DNA from: an uncultured Bacteroides sp.
GTDB taxonomy: Bacteria; Bacteroidota; Bacteroidia; Bacteroidales; Bacteroidaceae
NCBI GenBank assembly: GCA_900555635.1
Contig: USLU01000021.1
Span: 9,284 to 73,283 of the forward strand
Reading direction: 5' to 3'
DNA: 64,000 nucleotides
This document shows, piece after piece, positions 16,875 through 25,023 of the stretch (position 1 is its first letter; each line of letters opens with the position of its first letter). The position numbers were made by a program, and so were the translations under genes. The notes below the pieces were generated by a model. The model searched no databases and was not told where the DNA came from. It was given only the letters and a program-made list of their open reading frames with translations.

Positions 16875-18683
16875 TTAAAGTTTATTTAAAATCTGAACTA
16901 ACTTAGAATTATCCTCTCGACTTCTAATAGCCAGACGAATCAGATTCCGTCCATTCATATTAGATTTTAATCCACAATTACTGATAATTACATCATGTTC
17001 TATCAACTTCTGAGTTAACTCAGCAGAACTGAATCTATCAATAACTTCACACAAGAAGTAGTTAGCTTGCGAGGGGATAACATGTAGATATGGAATTTGT
17101 GTTAATTCTCTATAAAACTTCTCACGCTCTGCTATAAACTTCTGGCATGCCTTGGCATAATCTTTCTCATATTTGCCATAGATTTGCAAATAGAACTCAC
17201 CGAAAGAGTTGATATTCCAAATAGAAACCTCCTTTTTTATACGAGCTATCAGAGTAGTATCCGATGATGCAAACACTCCTAGACGTAAACCTGGAACTCC
17301 ATAAGACTTACTAATGGATTTCATTACCATCATAGTTGGGAATTTCTGCAAAATATCATTATGCAACAGACTGTTATCAGCATATCCTATAGTAAAGTCC
17401 ACAAAGCTTTCATCAACAATCAGACGTATTTTTCTATCCTCGCACCAAGAAGCCAATCTAAGCACATCTTTCTTGGATATGAAATTTCCAGACGGATTAT
17501 CAGGATTGATCAGCAATAATAGAGAAATTGACTTATCTACATAAAAGTCCATCAAATCGTCAGCTGTATAAACAAAGTTGGTGTTCTGTGGAATGTATGC
17601 TACAATTTGTTCTGGACGAAGGCGATTGGGATATTCATCAAAAGTCGGATAAATTACCCCCACCTTATCTCCCGTATGTTCTTCCATTACAACCTTGATA
17701 AGTTCTGCTGCACCATTTCCAACCACTACATATTCCTGCTTAATACCAAAGTACTTTCCAGCTAACAAGGAATTCACATACATTCCCGAAGGGTATTCCG
17801 TAAGCAATGTATCAAAGTTGGCACGAAGTTCATCTCTCATTCGTTTGGGAGGAAAATATGGATTAACAAGATAACAATAATCTAATAATTTAGGAAAACG
17901 CCAAAAACCTCCATAACGTTTATGGTATTCCTTATATTTTGTTTCATCACTAGAAAAAATAGTAGAAGCAATGTCTAAATCTTGTACATCATCAATTTCG
18001 TACCATTTCTCATCACTTATCGGTAAGGCTTTCAATGTTGATGAATGAAGTAATGTCAAGACACGTAGCACTTGCTCATAATATTCGTTATTACCCATCA
18101 CTTTACTATAAGCATCAAGAAAGGGAACATATTCATTTGACGAAAACTCGCGGCTGAACTTATAGATATTTACAGTCTTATAATATACATCTACATCTTC
18201 ATATCTAAAAGCTTCTTTCGGTACAAAATTCACGATATTGCAATCTGAATCGATGCGTACCATTGTCCCATCCATCCAAGTCTCATACTTAGCCACCAAG
18301 GCCAAATTCGGATAAGGATTATTTACGATCATAGGAAAGAGAACATCATCAAATATCAAATCTGATTCAATGAGCAAGGTATCTTCTTTTTGCAGTTCTT
18401 CCTTTGCCAAGGAAAGTGAATAAATATTATTCGTCGTGTCATATACAGGGTTGTTTATATATTCAATTTTCAAACCTTTATATTCATTTCCAACATAATT
18501 TTTCAGATTCTCTCCTTTATATCCTATCACGATTATAACTCGAGACAAAGTCAACTTAGAAAGTTGAGACAACGTTCTATCAATCAGTGGTATGCCGTTT
18601 ACTTTCACCATACATTTGGTGTCACCTTGGGTTAGTTCACCCAAACGCTTTCCCATACCGGCAGCTAAAATAATTGCTTGCAT
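16875..18683 (-). CDS. Fusion: LicC-like nucleotidyltransferase + PLP aminotransferase/decarboxylase
   Basis: 602 residues, two enzymes in one. Residues 1 to about 240 are a sugar/phosphocholine nucleotidyltransferase: MQAIILAAGMGKRLGEL, then KCMVKVNGIPLIDRTL, and LLIESDLIFDD for the metal aspartate. Residues about 255-602 are a class I/II PLP enzyme of the HisC/CobD group, with VGNGAAELIKVVM, LLINPDNPSGNF, VDESFVDF and the PLP lysine K459 in MKSISKSYGVPGLRLG. CobD-like members decarboxylate phosphothreonine or phosphoserine to a phospho-amino-alcohol. The fusion would thus make such a compound and activate it as a CDP derivative for the LicD protein in the same operon. The exact amino alcohol (ethanolamine, aminopropanol or other) is inference; a true transaminase remains possible. 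First gene of the repeat-unit module. Confidence 0.82.
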   Translation of the reverse strand: MQAIILAAGMGKRLGELTQGDTKCMVKVNGIPLIDRTLSQLSKLTLSRVIIVIGYKGENLKNYVGNEYKGLKIEYINNPVYDTTNNIYSLSLAKEELQKEDTLLIESDLIFDDVLFPMIVNNPYPNLALVAKYETWMDGTMVRIDSDCNIVNFVPKEAFRYEDVDVYYKTVNIYKFSREFSSNEYVPFLDAYSKVMGNNEYYEQVLRVLTLLHSSTLKALPISDEKWYEIDDVQDLDIASTIFSSDETKYKEYHKRYGGFWRFPKLLDYCYLVNPYFPPKRMRDELRANFDTLLTEYPSGMYVNSLLAGKYFGIKQEYVVVGNGAAELIKVVMEEHTGDKVGVIYPTFDEYPNRLRPEQIVAYIPQNTNFVYTADDLMDFYVDKSISLLLLINPDNPSGNFISKKDVLRLASWCEDRKIRLIVDESFVDFTIGYADNSLLHNDILQKFPTMMVMKSISKSYGVPGLRLGVFASSDTTLIARIKKEVSIWNINSFGEFYLQIYGKYEKDYAKACQKFIAEREKFYRELTQIPYLHVIPSQANYFLCEVIDRFSSAELTQKLIEHDVIISNCGLKSNMNGRNLIRLAIRSREDNSKLVQILNKL

Positions 18684-18848
18684 AATGATTATCTATAAGT
18701 AGTATTAACAAGACGGCTACCAAGCTTTTACAACTTCACAGCCACTATTAAGTGTTTTATTAATAAAGATAAAATAAGTACTTTAAGCTTCCCCAACTTG
18801 GCGGTCCATGTTCCCGTCTAGAAAAGAACCAAAGACATATATAATGTC

Positions 18849-19120
18849 TCATTCCTTCAGACCAGGAAAAAGAAGATTAACACCCTCGCGGTAAATGCGA
18901 TCTGCCTCTTCAGGGGTTGTAAACTCTCTAAAAGCACTTAGAATGTGCTCATAGAAATCAATTTCATAATTGCCTACCCCTTTTTTATATCTTCAAGATA
19001 GGCTTGTTTCATGTGGCAAATGTCACGAAAACTCTCTCTGCTCAAATTCAGAGTTACTAGTTCTTTCATAATGAATTCACCAAACTCCGGATGATTAGAA
19101 GATTTTCTAGCTCTTTGCAT
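18849..19120 (-). pseudogene. Frameshifted small protein gene (about 89 codons)
   Basis: ATG 19120 opens a frame (MQRARKSSNHPEFGEFIMKE) that ends at TAG 18974-18976 just after a run of six A and four G on the minus strand. Shifting one base there continues the same polar, helical style (NYEIDFYEHILSAFREFTTP) to a TGA at 18849-18851. Both parts read like one small cytoplasmic protein. Family not recognised. The homopolymer makes slippage, programmed shift or a sequencing error all possible. Confidence 0.6.
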
Positions 19121-19159
19121 GATTTAAAACAGTTATTAATAGTTAAAATTATAAAGATC

Positions 19160-19180
19160 CGTACCCACTATATGGGTACG
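19160..19180. promoter_or_regulatory. Palindrome between divergent genes, possible operator
   Basis: CGTACCCA and TGGGTACG separated by five bases, in the 114-bp interval between the minus-strand frameshifted gene and the plus-strand cassette. The position suits a shared operator; no regulator can be assigned. Confidence 0.4.
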
Positions 19181-19234
19181 AAGCATGTGAAATATTCAGA
19201 GTAACTTCGTTGCGTTTTTTAAATAACAAAAAAA

Positions 19235-20131
19235 ATGAAAGCACTTAAAACAACCGTATCTATCACAGAACTTCAAAAAATCATCAGAATGTGGAGAAGC
19301 CGCAATATAACAGATTCAAACATTCCTAAACTACTGGAATTATATCTCGGACAATCCGCCTATATGAATGCAGAAGGAGAATATCCTATTGAAAATTTTT
19401 ACGACCTTTGTCAATCTTTGAGATTCAGACATACATCGGCTATGCTAAACAGCATCAAGCAATGTAATTCATTCTGCATCCGTCCGGCCGAGAATACTTA
19501 CACACTTTCGGCTTTCTATTCTCCACTCTGGAAAAAACCTGATCCAAATGATAATTTACCGGGCACTTTGCCGGGCAAATGCCCGACCGATACTAATATA
19601 TATAATACTATATCTAAAGAGAGCCTTTCTTCCGAAGAAGTTCAAGCCATCGCCAAAGAGTTTTTTCATCTCATCAATCAAGATGCTGTGCAAAAAGCGC
19701 AAATCTTCACTCCGTTGATAGACCAATTCGAGAAGGAGGAAGGACTGAATCGCAAGCATGCTTGCGAAAATCTCATTATCTTGGTCAATGAATTGCTGAT
19801 TCCCTACTTCGTCTCTCAGTCTAAATTTTCAGAATCCAACCATGCAGGTCGTATCGCCTGGCTCAAGAATCTGCTGAAATCTGCCCATGGCAAACATCTG
19901 ATAAACCAGGCGGCCAAAAGCGGGCGCGAGAAACGCGAACAGTCCAGACTCGATAATCAAACCAATCAACGTAATAACCGTCCACTCTGCGAATTTGAAT
20001 GGACAGATCCTGAATCAGGAATGCGCTTTTACGACGACGACATTGAAGGAGTCGTAAATATTCCTAAGGATGCTCTGCCACGTCCATCGGCAGAAGCCGT
20101 ATGGAATGTCTTAAGCCAAACATGGATTTAA
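19235..20131 (+). CDS. Cassette protein of unknown function, replication-associated type
   Basis: 298 residues, first gene of the plus-strand cassette. Mostly helical and polar; LCQSLRFRHTSAMLNSIKQC in the N-terminal third, a basic stretch around residues 225-250 (SGREKREQSRLDNQTNQRNN) and an acidic C-terminal part with FEWTDPESGMRFYDDD. No catalytic motif was seen. It resembles the hypothetical proteins that accompany phage-like primase-helicases in Bacteroides, and gene order suggests a helper or DNA-binding factor for the next gene, 33 bases downstream. Confidence 0.7.
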   Translation: MKALKTTVSITELQKIIRMWRSRNITDSNIPKLLELYLGQSAYMNAEGEYPIENFYDLCQSLRFRHTSAMLNSIKQCNSFCIRPAENTYTLSAFYSPLWKKPDPNDNLPGTLPGKCPTDTNIYNTISKESLSSEEVQAIAKEFFHLINQDAVQKAQIFTPLIDQFEKEEGLNRKHACENLIILVNELLIPYFVSQSKFSESNHAGRIAWLKNLLKSAHGKHLINQAAKSGREKREQSRLDNQTNQRNNRPLCEFEWTDPESGMRFYDDDIEGVVNIPKDALPRPSAEAVWNVLSQTWI

Positions 20132-20164
20132 TTAATTACGAATTATAAATTACAAATTACAGAA

Positions 20165-22135
20165 ATGAAACCATTTTATTATCTATCAGATTTTCCCGAT
20201 CGCAAGAATGCGGGAAAGAATTATTTGGCTCAATGTCCGCAATGCGGAAAAAAACATCTTTCCATAGCCAAGTCTACAGGACTTATGCACTGTTTTACCT
20301 CCGGATGCGGATTCAGCGGTAAGCTGAGGGATTTCTGGGAGAACAAACCCTACATCGAATCATACTATCCTAGCCCTAGCAAAAGATACATTGCGAAAGC
20401 ATGCGTTAATAGCACAAGTATCACAAAAGGCAGTCAGTCCGAAGTACTAATGATTCCGGAGGATTACAAAAATCTGGCACCGGAAATTTTCAGTAAAATC
20501 AAGCCTCTCACCACCGATCCCGACACTACTGATCCTGATCAGCTGGCTGCCCGCCGATATCTCTCAGACCAAAGCATTTCCTTGGAGAGTGCTATTAAGA
20601 TGCATGTAGGATGTCTCACACACCGATGTTTCGGTAAAGACGGAGAAGACAAAAAGTCTATGGGAAATCTCTATCATTGCATCGCATACGTAAACTACGT
20701 TAACGGGCAACCCGTCAATGTGAAATATCGTTCTTGTGATCTCACTTCAACCGCCAAGGCCGACTCAAACGACGTACAATCAGTAGAATACACCAAATTC
20801 TGGTATCAGGATTCTCCTACCACGCCGTGCGCCCCTTTCAACATCGATTGCTTAAATCCGCTACTAGTAGCCGAAGAAAACATCCGAAAACTGATAATCA
20901 CTGAAGGCGGAAAAGATGTACTCACCATCAGTCAGGCAGGATATCCTTTCGTTATCAGCGTGCCCAATGGCGCTGCAAGCGACCTATCCAAAAGCTTCGA
21001 AGCCTTTGAGCCTTGGCTGGAGCAAGTACAAGACATTGTGATCTGTGGAGACACCGACCTGCCAGGACGAACCTTAACCAAACATCTCACCGACTACTTC
21101 GGCAACCGATGCCTGCTCACCACCCTACCCGGAGACTGCAAAGACATTTCAGATGTACTGACCAAATATGGCGTAGAAATAGTGCACGAAATTATTGAAT
21201 CGGCCAAACCCCGACACACAGCGGACATCATCACCGTAAACGAACGTACTGACGAAGTTCTGAGTGTGCTGCGTGGAGAATATGACCATGGCTATAGTGT
21301 AGGACATGGTCCCTTGACCGACCACATCTTCCACCCCGACGACCAAGGTGGACTGATCATTGAAACCGGACAGCCTAACAGCGGAAAAACGGACTTCCTC
21401 AATGACCTGACTTGCCGCCTCATGGCAAAAACAGGACGGTACGTCTGCTATCTCTCATTTGAGGTGCCGGACAAGAACAAGCATATCGCCCAGCTCATCC
21501 ACTTAATGTTGGGCAAGGTCAACACTACCGCTTATACCCAAATCCAACTACAACCCATCATCGACTATCTGAACACGCACATGGTGCACTTAGACCTGCA
21601 TGAGATATCTCCTACACCGGAGCACATCCTTGATCGTGCCGATATAGTGCGCCGCACTTCTCCGCTAAAATATCTTATCATAGATCCCTATCTCTTCATG
21701 GAAGTAGAGACGGGACAAAATAGCACCGAAACCCAAGCTATTAAAAATATGTTGACCCAATTACAGTCTTGGGGACGCAGTAACAAAATATGGGTCATCA
21801 TTGTAGCCCACCCACGCAAACTTCAAAAGCTGAACGGGAAAAACGAGCTGGAAGGCATCGATATGTACACCATTGCCGGTAGTGCCAACTGGGCGAATCT
21901 CGCGGACTTCATCTTCTCGCTGACACGCATCAACGAACAAGACCGTGCCTACACCAGACTAGACATGCTGAAAGTTCGCGACCAGGAATTGTGTCAAACC
22001 GGAAGTGTACTTTATGTACGCCAGCCTTGCGGACGCTACGACGAACGCGAGTCCGAAGAGCAAGTCATGGCCGAAATGCAAGGTAAAATACTTGCCAAAG
22101 ATCAGCTTCCCTGGGTATCATTGATTGGTGAATAA
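20165..22135 (+). CDS. Primase-helicase, T7 gp4/Twinkle-like
   Basis: 656 residues with the three-part order of T7 gene 4 protein. (1) A zinc ribbon with C24, C27, C43 and C48 (CPQCGKK, then MHCFTSGCGF). (2) A TOPRIM fold: KLIITEGGKDVLTISQAGYP supplies the Glu and VICGDTDLPGRTL the DxD-like pair. (3) A RecA/DnaB-type helicase core: Walker A GQPNSGKTDF and Walker B KYLIIDPYLFMEV, then VIIVAHPRKL. Such proteins unwind DNA and lay RNA primers at a fork, so its presence inside a capsule locus is odd. It is intact and full length. The four 22-bp repeats start one base after its stop. GC and codon use are visibly richer than in the neighbouring AT-rich capsule genes. Confidence 0.88.
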   Translation: MKPFYYLSDFPDRKNAGKNYLAQCPQCGKKHLSIAKSTGLMHCFTSGCGFSGKLRDFWENKPYIESYYPSPSKRYIAKACVNSTSITKGSQSEVLMIPEDYKNLAPEIFSKIKPLTTDPDTTDPDQLAARRYLSDQSISLESAIKMHVGCLTHRCFGKDGEDKKSMGNLYHCIAYVNYVNGQPVNVKYRSCDLTSTAKADSNDVQSVEYTKFWYQDSPTTPCAPFNIDCLNPLLVAEENIRKLIITEGGKDVLTISQAGYPFVISVPNGAASDLSKSFEAFEPWLEQVQDIVICGDTDLPGRTLTKHLTDYFGNRCLLTTLPGDCKDISDVLTKYGVEIVHEIIESAKPRHTADIITVNERTDEVLSVLRGEYDHGYSVGHGPLTDHIFHPDDQGGLIIETGQPNSGKTDFLNDLTCRLMAKTGRYVCYLSFEVPDKNKHIAQLIHLMLGKVNTTAYTQIQLQPIIDYLNTHMVHLDLHEISPTPEHILDRADIVRRTSPLKYLIIDPYLFMEVETGQNSTETQAIKNMLTQLQSWGRSNKIWVIIVAHPRKLQKLNGKNELEGIDMYTIAGSANWANLADFIFSLTRINEQDRAYTRLDMLKVRDQELCQTGSVLYVRQPCGRYDERESEEQVMAEMQGKILAKDQLPWVSLIGE

Positions 22136-22221
22136 ACACTTGTACAAGCGAGAGGCTACACTTGTACTAGTGTAGGCCGACGCTTGTACAAGTGAACGCC
22201 AACGATAGTACAAGTGTAAAA
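22136..22221. repeat. Four 22-bp tandem repeats with GTAC-centred palindromes (iteron-like)
   Basis: Each 22-base unit carries a form of the palindrome CACTTGTACAAGTG: 22137-22150 (ends AAGCG), 22159-22172 (TACTAG), 22181-22194 (starts CGC) and 22203-22216 (left arm degenerate). GTAC centres lie at 22143.5, 22165.5, 22187.5 and 22209.5: exactly 22 bp each, about two helical turns. The array fills the gap between two convergent stops. A ladder of binding sites for a dimeric protein, an origin-like iteron set, or a bidirectional transcription barrier are the main options. Confidence 0.85.
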
Positions 22222-22476
22222 TCAAGGTCTGCCCAAATACTCAAAAATCAATCCCACTTGTTTGCAAGTAAAAATCTGCTGCGTAGGGCGATAGCCTGTT
22301 TGTAATAAAGCCGAATAAAGATCTTCGTTCCGGTGCATCCAGCGCGAAAGACGGTTTAGAGCCGAACGATCACCGATTTCAGGTGCATAAGCTCGTGCCA
22401 GCTCACTCTTAGAATAGGGATGAACAGACAATTCTTCTACCTCATCCTCTACTGTTTCACAAATTGAATTCTTCAT
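22222..22476 (-). CDS. DUF4248 protein
   Basis: 84 residues matching the DUF4248 pattern: VHPYSKSELARAYAPEI, ALNRLSRWMHRNEDLYSALL, TGYRPTQQIFTCKQVGLIF, ending YLGRP. Looks like a small helical DNA-binding or adaptor protein; its function is not known. It is the only minus-strand gene of the cassette, convergent with the primase-helicase and divergent from the HU-like gene, and its stop abuts the 22-bp repeat array, so it is a candidate to bind it. Confidence 0.85.
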   Translation of the reverse strand: MKNSICETVEDEVEELSVHPYSKSELARAYAPEIGDRSALNRLSRWMHRNEDLYSALLQTGYRPTQQIFTCKQVGLIFEYLGRP

Positions 22477-22600
22477 TTTCTGATAACTTTTTAGTTCTAT
22501 TATATGCTATAAAGTTACAAAAAACTCATCAATATTCCTCCAATCTGAGAGAGTTTTATCACATCTCAATGTCACTCATTTTCATCACTTTCCGTCATCG

Positions 22601-22608
22601 TATCTTTG
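22601..22608 (+). promoter_or_regulatory. -7 box (TATCTTTG) of the HU-like gene
   Basis: Exact match to the Bacteroides -7 consensus TAnnTTTG, 65 bases before the start codon of the HU-like gene. The -33 region is only weakly TTTG-like. Confidence 0.6.
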
Positions 22609-22673
22609 TTCCATCGAAATAAGGAAAGAACCGGTTCGCTCTATTTCATTTTTTAATTTTTAATTTTCAAACT

Positions 22674-23195
22674 ATGTTGAATTACAGTATCGCAATGCTC
22701 AAAAATCCGGTTAAACCGGATGAAGAGCCAAAGGCTTATGCCAAGTCGCAAATTGCGGGTGAACTCACCCTAAAAGAATTGAGCCAACGAGTGGCCAAAC
22801 AAACTACCGTAAGCAGGGCGGATGTATCTGCCGTACTTATTTCTACGGTGGAAAATATGATTGACGGGCTACACGAAGGCTTGCAAGTAGACTTCGGAGA
22901 ACTCGGCAAGTTTCGTTTACAAATTTGCAGCAATGGAGCTATATCTGCCGAAAAATTCACATCGGCAAATATCACCGGAGTAAATATTCAATTCGTTCCC
23001 GGCGAGGATCTGAAAGATGTGTTCACCGGACTGGAATTTGCACCGGTACCTACCCGCGCCGCCACACGTGCTTTACTCAAAGCGCAAAAGGCAGGAGAAA
23101 CCACTGTGGATATTTCCAAAAAGCCAACTACAGGTGGTGGAAATAAGCCCGGTGGAGGCGGTATCGGGGATGAAAATGACAATCCGTTGGGATGA
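22674..23195 (+). CDS. HU-family DNA-binding protein with Gly-rich tail
   Basis: 173 residues. Residues 1-125 follow the HU/IHF-like fold of Bacteroidetes (LTLKELSQRVAKQTTVSRAD, then LQVDFGELGKFRLQI, and FTSANITGVNIQFVPGEDLK for the DNA-clasping arm); it ends in a flexible Gly/Pro/Asn tail (GGGNKPGGGGIGDENDN). HU proteins bend DNA and assist replication or recombination; this one may act on the 22-bp array. It has its own promoter. It is followed by a membrane peptide and an amidase in one direction, probably one transcript. Confidence 0.85.
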   Translation: MLNYSIAMLKNPVKPDEEPKAYAKSQIAGELTLKELSQRVAKQTTVSRADVSAVLISTVENMIDGLHEGLQVDFGELGKFRLQICSNGAISAEKFTSANITGVNIQFVPGEDLKDVFTGLEFAPVPTRAATRALLKAQKAGETTVDISKKPTTGGGNKPGGGGIGDENDNPLG

Positions 23196-23239
23196 TGATA
23201 ATTATCAAGTACTAATTACAAATTATTAATTACTAAGTT

Positions 23240-23344
23240 ATGAAAGAAAAATCTTCTTCGGTATGGGGCTTCGTTCTCAAAGTTGTTGTTGCATTAGCTA
23301 CCGCTTTGGCGGGAGTCTTGGGTCTGAATTCTTGTATGCGCTAA
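23240..23344 (+). CDS. 34-residue membrane peptide ('smalltalk'-type) before the amidase
   Basis: ATG 23240 to TAA 23342-23344. Lys-rich start (MKEKSSSVWG), one hydrophobic segment (FVLKVVVALATALAGVLGL), and an NSCMR end in which Leu-Asn-Ser-Cys is lipobox-like, although only two residues would follow the Cys. Such tiny conserved proteins regularly precede this amidase in Bacteroides and, as I recall, are named 'smalltalk protein'; their role is unknown. Position just before a lysozyme-type amidase is reminiscent of a holin, which is inference only. Confidence 0.75.
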   Translation: MKEKSSSVWGFVLKVVVALATALAGVLGLNSCMR

Positions 23345-23348
23345 CAGT

Positions 23349-23792
23349 ATGAGAGCAGGCAGTTTCTATCAGAACTATCGGGAGGTACGCCTCCTGATAG
23401 TTCATTGCAGCGCAACGCGCTGTGATCGTGATTTTTCAGTGGAGGCACTTCAGCGCAGTCATCTTCAGCGAGGTTTTGCCAGTATTGGTTATCATTTCTA
23501 CATCACTCGCAACGGCGAAGTACATGTATGTCGTCCTGCACATCAGATCGGTGCCCATGCCTCCGGATGGAATGATAAAAGCCTGGGGATCTGCTATGAA
23601 GGTGGTCTTAATGAAGAGGGACATCCCGCAGATACGCGCACGTATGCACAAAAGTGTTCACTTCTCGACCTCTTACGACAATTAAAAACGGATTATCCGG
23701 ATGCTCTTATTTTGGGACATTATCAACTCAGTAAATCAGTGCATAAGGCTTGTCCGTGTTTTGATGCAAAAAAGGAATATCAAGAATTATAA
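23349..23792 (+). CDS. N-acetylmuramoyl-L-alanine amidase (Amidase_2, T7-lysozyme-like)
   Basis: 147 residues aligning by eye along the whole T7 lysozyme. Zinc ligands H19 (LIVHCSATR), H124 (LILGHYQLS) and C135 (HKACPCFDA); catalytic Tyr in GYHFYITRNG; Lys133 beside the Cys. The middle has the family's GAHASGWNDKSLGICYEGG. It cuts the bond between muramic acid and the stem peptide. There is no signal peptide, so the enzyme stays in the cytoplasm unless another factor exports it, as phage endolysins do. It starts 4 bases after the membrane peptide. The convergent capsule gene ends 27 bases further on. Confidence 0.9.
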   Translation: MRAGSFYQNYREVRLLIVHCSATRCDRDFSVEALQRSHLQRGFASIGYHFYITRNGEVHVCRPAHQIGAHASGWNDKSLGICYEGGLNEEGHPADTRTYAQKCSLLDLLRQLKTDYPDALILGHYQLSKSVHKACPCFDAKKEYQEL

Positions 23793-23819
23793 AATCGTAA
23801 TCTGATTCTTTACATGAAC

Positions 23820-25016
23820 TCAGACTTTATCCAATTTTTGTTGTATCCACAAGTATCCTCCTTTGCGTTCAATGTGAGACCAAACACCCAAAATACGCAA
23901 TACACGCAACAGAGAACTCGTTTTGGATAATGATTTCACGTAAGGGTATAATCCGAACGTAAACAGTAACCCCATTAATATAACTGCATAAAGCTGTCCT
24001 TCTACCGATACACCTAATTTCCACAATAACAACCAAATCAATACTACCAAAGCATTCAAAATAAGAACACAAAGCGCAGTTCCGGCATGTGAAAAACCTA
24101 AATAGATAAATAGATGATGTAAATGAGTCCTATCAGGCATAAAAGGTGACCTTCCTCGAAAAACACGACTGGACATCACTCTCACTGTATCAAATACCGG
24201 AATAACAAGTACCGCCATCGCAAAGGGAATAAGCCCAATGCCACGCTCAGACAAATCTACCATCTGCGATTTACTATTAAGTATATGGATTACAAAAACA
24301 GACATTATTATTCCCATCAAGAGTGTACCGCCATCACCGATAAACATACGCGAGGTGTTGCCAAAAACATTATGAAGAAAGAAGGGTATCAAAGCTCCGA
24401 CACAAGTGGCAGCTAAAATCGCCATGGAATAATCACCAACATAATAGAAAAAGCATCCGAAAATGACCGATGCCATAATACAAAATCCGGAAGATAATCC
24501 GTTTACTCCATCAATCAAATTAATGGAATTAATGATACCTACTGATATAAAAACAGTAAGTGGAACCGCTATCCAAGTAGAAAGTTGTGTGATTCCCCAA
24601 AGCCCATGAAAATCATTAATAGAGTTCTGACATATAAAAATTAGTAATAGTACAGAAATTATCTCTATAACAAAACGTATAGAAGCAGAAAGTCCCATTA
24701 TATCGTCAATTGTACCCACATAGAGCATAACAATCATCACACCAAGAATAATACATAAAGAGGCACTATCATAAAAGGGACTAACAACACCTAAACCTAA
24801 GGAAATGCCAAAGAACACAGCAACTCCTCCCAACACTGGCACAGGAGTTCGCTGTAATTTACGAGAATTAGGATTGTCAACAATGTCTTTCATTAAAGCT
24901 AATTTCACCAATCGCGGATGTATCACCCAAACGGCAAAAGTGGCAATAAAAAACGCTGCAATCAACAATAGCCAACTATCTGAAATAAATAATTGCTCTA
25001 AAAATGAATTACACAT
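23820..25016 (-). CDS. WecA-like undecaprenyl-phosphate HexNAc-1-phosphate transferase
   Basis: 398 residues, about eleven membrane segments, MraY/WecA family. Signatures: DNPNSRKLQRTPVPVLGGVA, the catalytic NLIDGVNGLSSG, MFIGDGGTLLMG and PDRTHLHHLF. It loads a HexNAc-1-phosphate, probably GlcNAc-1-P, on undecaprenyl phosphate and so starts each repeat unit. No WbaP/WcfS-type initiating transferase is present, so this should be the initiator. It lies 7 bases downstream of wzz and is the last gene of the assembly block before the inverted cassette. Confidence 0.88.
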   Translation of the reverse strand: MCNSFLEQLFISDSWLLLIAAFFIATFAVWVIHPRLVKLALMKDIVDNPNSRKLQRTPVPVLGGVAVFFGISLGLGVVSPFYDSASLCIILGVMIVMLYVGTIDDIMGLSASIRFVIEIISVLLLIFICQNSINDFHGLWGITQLSTWIAVPLTVFISVGIINSINLIDGVNGLSSGFCIMASVIFGCFFYYVGDYSMAILAATCVGALIPFFLHNVFGNTSRMFIGDGGTLLMGIIMSVFVIHILNSKSQMVDLSERGIGLIPFAMAVLVIPVFDTVRVMSSRVFRGRSPFMPDRTHLHHLFIYLGFSHAGTALCVLILNALVVLIWLLLWKLGVSVEGQLYAVILMGLLFTFGLYPYVKSLSKTSSLLRVLRILGVWSHIERKGGYLWIQQKLDKV

Positions 25017-25023
25017 GTCATTA

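Noticed and set aside
19235..23792. Calling the plus-strand cassette a prophage
   Set aside because: There is no integrase, terminase, capsid or tail gene; only replication-like and amidase genes are present, so 'phage-like cassette' is as far as the sequence allows.
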